From Bdellovibrio sp047344985 (lineage in GTDB: Bacteria; Bdellovibrionota; Bdellovibrionia; Bdellovibrionales; Bdellovibrionaceae): a DNA stretch of 64,000 nt. Under the pieces are notes generated by a model, which was not told the DNA's origin, searched no databases, and worked only from the letters and a program-made list of their open reading frames with translations. Shown here piece after piece: positions 32,264 to 40,193 of the stretch; within the stretch, counting starts at the first letter, position 1, and each line of letters begins with the position of its first letter. The stretch covers positions 744,001-808,000 of the forward strand of contig NZ_CP178861.1 in the NCBI RefSeq assembly GCF_047344985.1, given 5' to 3'. The translations under genes and the position numbers were made by a program.

Positions 32264-35200
32264 ATGAAAACACTTTTGATGAGCTTGATATTTTGGGGAT
32301 GTTGGGCGCATGCCAATCCGCTGAATTTAACTTATCAGGGGCGTATCGTTAAAGCGGATGGAACTCCATTAGAATATAATAACGTTAGTTTTCTTTTTGA
32401 AATCGCCAATCCGAATGGAAGCTGTGTCGTCTATCGAGAACAAGTCGATGGCGTAAATATGGCCAGCTCCAAAGGTGTCTTTGATGTTCCTATTGGTTTG
32501 GGAACGAGATTGTTTCCGACGGGACCTGTTTATAAATTCTCTACTTCGTTTGATAACTCTACTGTTCATAATTGCTACGGTGGCTCTACGTACACTCCCT
32601 TGGAAGATGACAATCGTGTCTTGAAGGTACAGTTTCATGATGGGACCGGCTGGAAGCAAATCAATCCTTCGAATATGATTCGCTCAGTACCGTATGCGTT
32701 GTCTGCATTGTCAGCTACAAAACTTGGAAATTTGGGTGTCGGTGATTTTCTGTTAAAAACAAATCTTCCAGGAGCTTCCTGTGGCGCGGGGAATGTAATT
32801 ACCTTTGATGGTACTAATTTCCATTGCGTAGTCGATGCAGGTGGTTCTGGCGTTGTGAGCGATGTTCTTGCTGGAACTGGGATGAATGTTACAGGAACAT
32901 CGACGAAGACGGTTTCGATTTCTACTAATGGAGTTAGTGCAAATGAGCTTGCTTCCAATTCTGTGATCACAAATAAAATTGCGGATGGTAATGTTACTGG
33001 TCCAAAATTAGAAACTCTTGCGGGATTGACTGCGGGTTCTTATGGATCAGCGACGGTCGTTCCCTCTGTCACAGTGGATACAAAAGGTCGTGTGACTGCG
33101 ATTACCACCAACGCCATCACGGGCCTTCTGCCTGCGGCAAGTGGTTTCGGCGGAAAATATCTTAAGTCCGACGGCACATCTTGGTCTGCACAAGATATTA
33201 AGTTTAATGATATCAAAAACAGTATTGGGGCGAGCGCCTTTAACACCGGTGTGTGTGCCGCGAATCAAACTGTGAAGTGGTCAGCGCTCACCGATATGTT
33301 TGAATGTCAAAATATTGGATCGTTAGATGCATCCGCGATTTCTTCAGGAACGATCTCGGCGGCTCGTCTTCCTCCGAGTGCTTCGATGTGGCAAGATGGC
33401 GGTGCGGGTGCAATTTATTATAACAGTGGCAATGTTGGGGTTGGAACTGCGAGCCCGTCGGCACCTCTTCATGTCAGTAAGGACCAAGCGGGTACAACGA
33501 CTGCCTTGGTTAGCAATTGGGATGCCTCTGCAGGGTCATCGGCCCAACTGAAGATTGCTTCAGATATGAACAGCCTATTTCTCAGAATGTCGAGTTTTGC
33601 GACAGCAAATTCCGGACAGCAGAAGGCGGACGGCGCTATCATTGAGGCTGGTGGTTCAGGCGGCTTATCCGTAACGGCATCCTATTCAGGTTCTGGTATT
33701 CGCTTTTATACGGCTGGATCCGCAGATGCAAATCAGCGCATGGTTATAAACTCAACTGGCAATGTCGGTATTGGGACTACAAGTCCGCAGGCTAAATTAG
33801 ATGTGAACGGTGCTATTCGTGCGACCGATATCTGTGATGAAACGGGTGCAAATTGTAAAGACATCTCCTCAGGTTGGAGTGCTGGTGGTTCTGTGACCTC
33901 GGTGGCGACTGGTACAGGATTAACGGGGGGACCAATCACAACGTCAGGAACGATTTCGATTGCTGCTGGCGGAGTGAGTGCCACTGAATTGGCGACGAAC
34001 GCTGTCACGACCGTGAAGATCGCAGACGGAAATGTTACTGGCGCTAAACTTGAAACTCTTGCGGGTCTCACTGCGGGTGCCTATGGAACTGCAACTTCGA
34101 TCCCCTCAATCACCATCGATACAAAGGGTCGTGTGACAGCGATCACGACAAATAACATCACAGGTTTGTTGCCAACGGCAGCAGGAGCCGGCGGAAAATT
34201 CTTGAAATCAGATGAAACTAGTTGGTCTGGTGATTTTGTTAAATTCAGTGATGTGAAAAACTCTGTAGGCACTTCGGCGTTTAATCTTGCGGGTTGTTCT
34301 GCTAATCAAACAGTGGCGTGGTCTTCTCTAACAGATATGTTCACGTGTCAGAGCATCGGCTCTTTGGATGCGGCCGCGATTACGACAGGAACTATTTCAA
34401 CTGCACGACTGCCAGCGGGAGCTTCAATGTGGCAAGACGGTGGTGCGGGAAAAATTTATTATAATTCAGGCAATGTCGGGATTGGTACTTCTTCACCGCG
34501 CTCGTCGTTGGATGTCAATGGCGGTATTCGTGCAATCCCTGGTGCTCCAGCAAACGATTCAGCCAATGCAGGTTATTCCTTCGGCGCGAATGGTGATACC
34601 GGCATGTTCCTGGTGAACAACACAGGTCCCGCTGATGGCGATATCATGTTTTACAGCAATGCGAATCCAAAAATGACGATCACCTACAACAACGTCGGAA
34701 TCGGTACCACAAGTCCCGTTTCGAAGTTAAATGTCCATGGAACTCATGGGAATGCAGCTATATCGACAATCACGGCTACGGGAACTTCTAGCCAGATGAA
34801 TATGGGACTTCGGTACGGAGCTGTGGATAATGCTTGGATTGATGCTCCCTCAAGTGCACTTGTCCTGAATCCAGGTGGAGGTAATGTCGGAATAGGAACG
34901 CCATCACCGTCAGGTTCTTTGGAAGTGGTTGGTGGATCGGCTTTCTTTACTCGCTCTCAAAATGATCAGTGGGGAAGTAATTTCGTAGTTCGAAAGGATA
35001 GAGCGGGCGCAATTGTTCAAAGCACAGATGAAATTGGTTACATTAATTTTGCGGCTTATGACGGTGCGGCCTACAGAACGGCGGCCTCCGTTGCGGCACA
35101 AGTTGATGGCACTCCTGGTTCTAATGATATGCCGACGCGCCTTGTGTTTGCTACCACACCTGATGGCAGTGGAGCGGCTGTTGAGCGTGTGCGAATAACA

Positions 35201-35578
35201 AATAGTGGCAACGTAGGCATCGGCACCGCATCTCCACGCGGAGGACTTGATGTTTCTAACGGAGCGTTTCTTTTGAAGGCTGCTGTTTCAAATGCGACTT
35301 CAATCATTGATTTCTCTACTGGCAATTTGCAGTACACGGCTTCTGACTGTGGTAACTTTCAATTTAATAACATGAAAGACGGTGGCAGTTATACTTTTGT
35401 TGTAAAAGGTGCAACTTCCGCAACTTGTGCTTTCACGGCGTTCAGTGACTCAGGATCATCGGGTCTCACAGTGCACATGCCTCCCGGTCATGCGGCGACG
35501 ACAGCGAGCAAGCACACTCTTTATTCTCTTTTAGTTATGGGCACGGATCTCTATGTCTCTTGGATTCCGGGGTACTAG
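32264..35578 (+). CDS. Giant secreted fibre-like protein 2 (MAT-type candidate)
   Basis: The 1104-residue paralogue of the preceding gene has almost the same first 200 residues (signal LLMSLIFWGCWAHA-NPL, then LNLTYQGRIVKADG). It carries two copies of the 220-codon block that occurs once in gene 1 (about 32935-33460 and 33808-34500) and six GNVGIGT-type modules (near 389, 499, 736, 810, 874 and 982). The final 120 residues are a different tip (SDCGNFQFNNMKDGGSYTFV, then MPPGHAATTASKHTLYSLLV). The ATG at 32264, 12 bases after the first possible ATG, has GGAG 6 bases upstream and matches the paralogue. The stop touches the next ATG with no gap. It probably forms a surface fibre of different specificity. 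Confidence 0.8.
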   Translation: MKTLLMSLIFWGCWAHANPLNLTYQGRIVKADGTPLEYNNVSFLFEIANPNGSCVVYREQVDGVNMASSKGVFDVPIGLGTRLFPTGPVYKFSTSFDNSTVHNCYGGSTYTPLEDDNRVLKVQFHDGTGWKQINPSNMIRSVPYALSALSATKLGNLGVGDFLLKTNLPGASCGAGNVITFDGTNFHCVVDAGGSGVVSDVLAGTGMNVTGTSTKTVSISTNGVSANELASNSVITNKIADGNVTGPKLETLAGLTAGSYGSATVVPSVTVDTKGRVTAITTNAITGLLPAASGFGGKYLKSDGTSWSAQDIKFNDIKNSIGASAFNTGVCAANQTVKWSALTDMFECQNIGSLDASAISSGTISAARLPPSASMWQDGGAGAIYYNSGNVGVGTASPSAPLHVSKDQAGTTTALVSNWDASAGSSAQLKIASDMNSLFLRMSSFATANSGQQKADGAIIEAGGSGGLSVTASYSGSGIRFYTAGSADANQRMVINSTGNVGIGTTSPQAKLDVNGAIRATDICDETGANCKDISSGWSAGGSVTSVATGTGLTGGPITTSGTISIAAGGVSATELATNAVTTVKIADGNVTGAKLETLAGLTAGAYGTATSIPSITIDTKGRVTAITTNNITGLLPTAAGAGGKFLKSDETSWSGDFVKFSDVKNSVGTSAFNLAGCSANQTVAWSSLTDMFTCQSIGSLDAAAITTGTISTARLPAGASMWQDGGAGKIYYNSGNVGIGTSSPRSSLDVNGGIRAIPGAPANDSANAGYSFGANGDTGMFLVNNTGPADGDIMFYSNANPKMTITYNNVGIGTTSPVSKLNVHGTHGNAAISTITATGTSSQMNMGLRYGAVDNAWIDAPSSALVLNPGGGNVGIGTPSPSGSLEVVGGSAFFTRSQNDQWGSNFVVRKDRAGAIVQSTDEIGYINFAAYDGAAYRTAASVAAQVDGTPGSNDMPTRLVFATTPDGSGAAVERVRITNSGNVGIGTASPRGGLDVSNGAFLLKAAVSNATSIIDFSTGNLQYTASDCGNFQFNNMKDGGSYTFVVKGATSATCAFTAFSDSGSSGLTVHMPPGHAATTASKHTLYSLLVMGTDLYVSWIPGY
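32935..33460 (+). repeat. Shared module block, diverged copy in fibre gene 2
   Basis: An earlier and more diverged copy of the block (TNAITGLLPAASGFGGKYLK, SMWQDGGAGAIYYNSGNVG) within the same gene, showing duplication of the module inside one fibre. Confidence 0.7.
33808..34500 (+). repeat. Shared module block, close copy in fibre gene 2
   Basis: A near copy of 30001-30690 in fibre gene 1, with identical protein over long stretches and scattered synonymous changes. It suggests exchange or recent duplication between the fibre genes. Confidence 0.85.
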
Positions 35579-37639
35579 ATGAGAAAAGTCGTACTCGCCG
35601 TCTTTATGACAGTGGTTGTGGCGTTTCCGGCGTCTGCGCAAATTATTTCATTAGGTTTTTGGAATGCTGTCTCCAAAGGTTTGTCACTACTAGCAGGTCA
35701 AATTGGTGGTTCTGGGAACTTGGATGGTACCGGTACTGCGGCAAGATTTTATTTTCCCAATGGCTTAACGATTGATTCAGCAGGCAATATTTATCTCGTG
35801 GATCAAAGTAATAATATTATTCGTAAAATCACTCCCTCAGGAGTTGTTACGACTTTTGCGGGAACTCCAGGAACCAGTGGAAGTACGGATGGAACGGGAA
35901 CGGCCGCAAAATTTAGTGCTCCCACGGGAGCAGCGATTGATGCCTCCGGAAATATATACGTAGCCGAACAAAGCAACCGTATCATTCGTAAAATCACTCC
36001 TTCCGGAGTGGTCACAACTTTCGCCGGAACAGCGGGTGCGTCGGGCAGTGCTGATGGAACGGGTGCGGCAGCGCAATTTGGCTCTCCCAAAGGATTGGCG
36101 GTGGATTCACTTGGCAATATTTATCTCGCGGATGCCAGCAATTACACCATCCGCAAAATGACCTCTGCAGGAGTCGTTACAACTTTAGCAGGAACTGCGG
36201 GAGCGTCTGGTAACACCGACGGAACTGGAGCCGCCGCAAGATTTTTTAATCCGACGGGATTAGCGGTTGATTCATCCAACAATGTCTATGTGACCGACTC
36301 GAATAATCACACCATACGTAGAATCACTCCGGCCGGAGTCGTCACCACTTTCGCAGGGACTGCCGGCGTTTCGGGAAGCGCCGATGGAACAGGTTCTGCT
36401 GCAAGATTTTATTATCCTACAGGTCTTGCGATAGACCCTTCAGACAATATTTATGTGGCCGATGGAAATCATACCATTCGCAAAGTCACCTCTTCAGGAG
36501 TTGTGACAACTCTTGCAGGCACGGCAGGAGCTTCAGGACGCGTGGATGGAACCGGAGCCGCTGCGAGATTCAACGGCCCGCTGGGATTGACTCTCGATTC
36601 TTCAGGCAATATTTATGTCTCTGACAGTAACAACAACACTCTCAGAAAAATTACTCCTTCCGGAGTCGTTACAACTTTTGCAGGCGCTGCTCAGATTATT
36701 GGTAGTGCAGATGGTTCTGGAGCTGCAGCGACGTTTAATAATCCCTACGGTCTTACGATAGATTCCTCTGGAAATATTTATGCAACAGATGCGGTGAACT
36801 ACACCATACGTAAAATCACTCCAGCAGGAGTCGTCACAACCATTGCTGGAACTGTCGGGGTTTCCGGTACAACAGATGGGACAGGGGCCGCCGCGAAATT
36901 TAAATCCCCTTTAGGTATAGCAGTTGATTCCTTAGGTAATTTTTTTGTGACAGATGGGCATGGCGTCCGCAAGGTAACACCCTCGGGAGTCGTCACAACT
37001 TTCGCCGGAGCGCTGGGGGTTTCAGGAAGTGTCGATGGTACAGGTACTGCTGCCAGGTTTTATAATCCTCGGAGCTTAACGATTGATTCTGCAGATAACA
37101 TCTATGTCGCAGACTCATATAACTATACCATCCGTAAAATTACACCAGCAGGAGTCGTCACAACTTTTGCTGGAACTGCAGGGGCGTCAGGAAGCATTGA
37201 CGGAACTGGTGCTTCTGCAAGGTTGAAATTTCCCGGTGCTATGACCATTGATTCCTCAGGAAATATCTATATTGCTGACGAAGGAGGGGCCATCCGGAAA
37301 GTAACTCTTGCAGGAGTTGTGACGACCTTAGCAGGAACTGCTGGCCTCTATGGATGCACGGATGGAGTAGGTGCGGCGGCACGATTTAGCAGTCCTAGTG
37401 GATTGACTACGGATGCCGCGGGTAACATCTATGCGACAGATCAGAGTTGCCACACGATCCGAAAAATTACAGCCTCAGGAGTCGTTACTACAATCGTGGG
37501 GGTTCCTTCCAAAGCAGGTGTACTGCTCGGAGCATTACCTGGCGCTTTACATACGCCCAATGGGGTCGTAGTCAGAGGCAGTCAACTTTATATTTCTGAG
37601 GGAAAAACCAGTGCGATTCTTACCTGTCCTTTGCCTTAA
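35579..37639 (+). CDS. Secreted NHL-repeat propeller protein
   Basis: The 686-residue protein has a signal peptide (FMTVVVAFPASA-QII) and then 11 clear repeats of about 54 residues, plus a partial twelfth at the end. Each repeat reads like SGSADGTGAAARF-x-P-GLAVDSLGNIYLAD-x-TIRKIT-GVVTTFAGT. Twelve blades could make two six-bladed NHL propellers, a fold used for binding proteins or glycans. The stop of the fibre gene and this start are adjacent (TAG then ATG), so the two are co-translated; it may bind or accompany the fibre at the surface. It ends 8 bases from a convergent gene. The repeats account for the periodic DNA pattern here. Confidence 0.88.
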   Translation: MRKVVLAVFMTVVVAFPASAQIISLGFWNAVSKGLSLLAGQIGGSGNLDGTGTAARFYFPNGLTIDSAGNIYLVDQSNNIIRKITPSGVVTTFAGTPGTSGSTDGTGTAAKFSAPTGAAIDASGNIYVAEQSNRIIRKITPSGVVTTFAGTAGASGSADGTGAAAQFGSPKGLAVDSLGNIYLADASNYTIRKMTSAGVVTTLAGTAGASGNTDGTGAAARFFNPTGLAVDSSNNVYVTDSNNHTIRRITPAGVVTTFAGTAGVSGSADGTGSAARFYYPTGLAIDPSDNIYVADGNHTIRKVTSSGVVTTLAGTAGASGRVDGTGAAARFNGPLGLTLDSSGNIYVSDSNNNTLRKITPSGVVTTFAGAAQIIGSADGSGAAATFNNPYGLTIDSSGNIYATDAVNYTIRKITPAGVVTTIAGTVGVSGTTDGTGAAAKFKSPLGIAVDSLGNFFVTDGHGVRKVTPSGVVTTFAGALGVSGSVDGTGTAARFYNPRSLTIDSADNIYVADSYNYTIRKITPAGVVTTFAGTAGASGSIDGTGASARLKFPGAMTIDSSGNIYIADEGGAIRKVTLAGVVTTLAGTAGLYGCTDGVGAAARFSSPSGLTTDAAGNIYATDQSCHTIRKITASGVVTTIVGVPSKAGVLLGALPGALHTPNGVVVRGSQLYISEGKTSAILTCPLP

Positions 37640-37647
37640 CGAAGACG

Positions 37648-38523
37648 TTACTGATTATTTTCCAGTTCCCGAGCTAGATTATAAAGAGAATGATCCCAAA
37701 ACAAAGTTCGTGTTGATGGCGAATCCGCGTATTTTTTCTGAATGTGTTCTAACTTTTCACGAACTTCGAAGAAATAATCCGCCAATTCTTTTACCCCTTC
37801 CTGGGGAAGATTTAAAACCTGTCTGTGCTCGGCATAATTGTGAACTTTGGTGTGATACCCTTCAATCTTAAGAATTTCCTGAAGGATTGAGTGGAAGGAC
37901 GGTTTTTTTCTTACACTCAAACCTTGTGCTAAAGGAGCGTCACGAAATTTTCCAAGTTGAATTTGTTCTTCCTTCAAGGAGTTGCGCAATTCTGTCGCTT
38001 TGAGAATGTGTTTTTGCAACTCATCATCAGTGAGATCATTGATGAACAGGCGCGATCTCACCCATTCGACCGTTGGAGAAAAATTGGGCCAATCACAAAG
38101 GTGAAGAATGGCATAGAAATACAGGGGATTGATGTCCTTATCTAATTCGAGACCCTCTTTTGGAATGATAGTGTCCCTTTTATGCTGAAGCTTGAGTTCT
38201 GTTGTAATGGCATCAAGATTTTTGCGGCAGATATCGAAACTTTGAGTGTCTTGGACCAAGAGCGAAACCAATTTAAAAAGCAGAAAAAATTCTTCTGTAA
38301 TATTGAGTTCCAGAGTTTTTGAAACTCTTCCTAAATTTTCAAGTCCTAGATGGCGATCCTTGCGGAAAAGATTTTTGTAGTAGCTTTGTGCTACGTTTGT
38401 TTTACGAGCGGCAATGGCGTAAGAGAAATTTTTCTTAACGGATTTTAAATGGCGAAAACGAGCCGCCAGGAAATCTCTATAGTCATCGTGTTCTAAAATA
38501 TTGGGTGCATTGTTTGTAAGCAT
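37648..38523 (-). CDS. TIGR02147 family protein
   Basis: The 291-residue cytoplasmic protein (306 if a TTG at 38568 is used) has the family layout: ILEHDDYRDFLAARFRHLKS and NFSYAIAARKTNVAQSYYKN near the N-terminus, then RHLGLENLGRVSKTLELN and a helical C-terminal part. This family is expanded in Bdellovibrio and Fibrobacter and has an HTH-like N-terminal half, so a regulator is likely. Neither start has a good ribosome binding site; the ATG is preferred. It faces the fibre-propeller operon convergently, 8 bases away. Confidence 0.82.
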   Translation of the reverse strand: MLTNNAPNILEHDDYRDFLAARFRHLKSVKKNFSYAIAARKTNVAQSYYKNLFRKDRHLGLENLGRVSKTLELNITEEFFLLFKLVSLLVQDTQSFDICRKNLDAITTELKLQHKRDTIIPKEGLELDKDINPLYFYAILHLCDWPNFSPTVEWVRSRLFINDLTDDELQKHILKATELRNSLKEEQIQLGKFRDAPLAQGLSVRKKPSFHSILQEILKIEGYHTKVHNYAEHRQVLNLPQEGVKELADYFFEVREKLEHIQKKYADSPSTRTLFWDHSLYNLARELENNQ

Positions 38524-38609
38524 AGTTGCTGAGATATCACTCTTCGAGTGTCTAAGCACCGAAAACAAGTGCGGAGATCTTAGCTAGAGAACTCTTGGCG
38601 AACGTTTTT

Positions 38610-39671
38610 TTACTCCTGGCAGCTCAAAGGACGCTTCATGTTCAAATTCGGCGAAAAGACGGTGCGCCGACGGAGGATATCTAACTTTGTTTCGCCAATG
38701 GTATTTTGTTGAGTGCGATTGATAAAGCTCTGGGTGGCTTTTAAGTACAGTTCAAGCAGAACCGTATTCACGCAATCGGCAGTGGCTCCTGTCATTTCGA
38801 ACTGAAAGCTTGCTGGTTCCACACGAACATTTCTTCTTGTTCCCATATAGCCCACAACAAAACGATCAATCTCAAAGTCAGCGTTGGAGTTTGTCAGCAA
38901 GACAGAGACTTCTCGAGTGGCCTGATTGATTTTAATCAAACTGCGATCTGTTTTTCGAAGGCAAACAAAGTAAGTGCGGGAGTTGTAAACTTCACTGCCG
39001 GTAACAAAGACAGAAGCCTTTTTATTCGTATTTTCGTTGGTGGCTCCTTTTGGATTGCTCAAAAAGACGCTCACGTAATTAAAGAAAACAGGGTTTCCGA
39101 AACTATCGACCTTAGGTAAATCGTCATAGGGATCCAATGGAGAATTAAGATGCATAACATGTCTGCTGATCTCATAGCGACGAATGTAACGGCGGTCTGC
39201 ATCGACGATCACAATTTCTTTAGGCGCTTTACTTTGTGTGAATAAAGAAGTCGCGACATTCTCGGTGCTGATGCGCAATTCATCTTTAGGAAGACTTTTT
39301 CCGGAGCTATCGACTTCGGACCACGCTCTTAAGGCACGCTCGGATGGAGTTTTACGATCAAGGCTGGTGTAGCGAAGGACCGGGGCACCTGTCGTATTTA
39401 AGCATTCAGCGGGTTCTGATCCAGACTCAATAGACGTGATTCCGATATAATCGCGGACGCTTTCTTCTTTAGGATCAATGCGGACCACATTGCGAAGATC
39501 GCCTTCGATATCTTTCAAGGCCAAAGACATTTCAAATTGTCCAGAACTCCAAACTTCTAAGTTTTTATGTTCTGAGAAGAACTGATGCAAAAGGTACGTC
39601 GCCGTGCTGATAACCAGAGCGGAAAGTCCGATTGCTAAAAGTAGTTCTACGACGGTGAAACCTTTTCTCAT
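38610..39671 (-). CDS. Prepilin-like protein (PilW type)
   Basis: The 353-residue protein starts RKGFTVVELLLAIGLSALVI, a class III prepilin signal with processing after Gly, Phe as mature residue 1 and Glu at position 5, then a long periplasmic domain (SGQFEMSLALKDIEGDLRNVV) with scattered cysteines. It fits a minor pseudopilin such as PilW or GspJ. It is third in an operon with another prepilin and an 854-residue secreted protein, 2 bases from the preceding gene. Confidence 0.85.
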   Translation of the reverse strand: MRKGFTVVELLLAIGLSALVISTATYLLHQFFSEHKNLEVWSSGQFEMSLALKDIEGDLRNVVRIDPKEESVRDYIGITSIESGSEPAECLNTTGAPVLRYTSLDRKTPSERALRAWSEVDSSGKSLPKDELRISTENVATSLFTQSKAPKEIVIVDADRRYIRRYEISRHVMHLNSPLDPYDDLPKVDSFGNPVFFNYVSVFLSNPKGATNENTNKKASVFVTGSEVYNSRTYFVCLRKTDRSLIKINQATREVSVLLTNSNADFEIDRFVVGYMGTRRNVRVEPASFQFEMTGATADCVNTVLLELYLKATQSFINRTQQNTIGETKLDILRRRTVFSPNLNMKRPLSCQE

Positions 39672-39673
39672 GC

Positions 39674-40186
39674 TTATCTCTTAAAAATAGTCATTTGACT
39701 GTGAAGAAGACTTTGTCCGGCTCCTTTGTTTTGGGCCCGCACATGTAAAACGACTTTGCGTAAATAATCTGAATAAACCGGAAGCTTAAGTGAATTGGTG
39801 CTAAAAGTGGCATCTCCAGAACCTGCATTCGTTGTCTGCCACACAATTTGAATTTCGTTTTCTTGGGGATTTGAAACACCACACATTTCAGAAGTGCCAC
39901 TCACCAGAGTTTCCGAAATAAAATTTCCCTGAAAATTATAAGTGCGATAGAGACATCTTCCCAAAGGTGGAAGATCGGAGTATTGAAGTCCCTTGAGTTC
40001 AATCACATTGTTGGTCAGAATTTCCTTTAAGAGCGTTGAGTGATCGACTTGGGATTTATGATTTCTATTTGATAACGTCAGAAATAAGAAGACACTGACA
40101 CTCACCATGGATATAGCCAAGGCCGCCATCACCTCAACGAGAGTCATTCCTTTTGTGTTGTTGATCTTGAGTTGAAACTTCTTCAT
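39674..40186 (-). CDS. Prepilin-like protein (minor pseudopilin)
   Basis: The 170-residue protein starts MKKFQLKINNTKGMTLVEVM, a class III prepilin signal with Glu at position 5, followed by the hydrophobic helix AALAISMVSVSVFLFLTLS and a small periplasmic part. It resembles the PilV/GspI type. The ATG at 40186 has AGGATCCTT upstream; a longer frame from 40249 lacks support. It is second in the operon. Confidence 0.85.
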   Translation of the reverse strand: MKKFQLKINNTKGMTLVEVMAALAISMVSVSVFLFLTLSNRNHKSQVDHSTLLKEILTNNVIELKGLQYSDLPPLGRCLYRTYNFQGNFISETLVSGTSEMCGVSNPQENEIQIVWQTTNAGSGDATFSTNSLKLPVYSDYLRKVVLHVRAQNKGAGQSLLHSQMTIFKR

Positions 40187-40193
40187 AAGGATC

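Noticed and set aside
28000..35500. Frames on the minus strand inside the fibre genes
   Set aside because: They arise from the skewed codon usage of Gly/Thr/Ser repeats; no start sites or domains support them.
35800..37600. Direct repeats that look like a CRISPR or tandem array
   Set aside because: The period is about 160 bp and in frame; they encode the NHL repeats.
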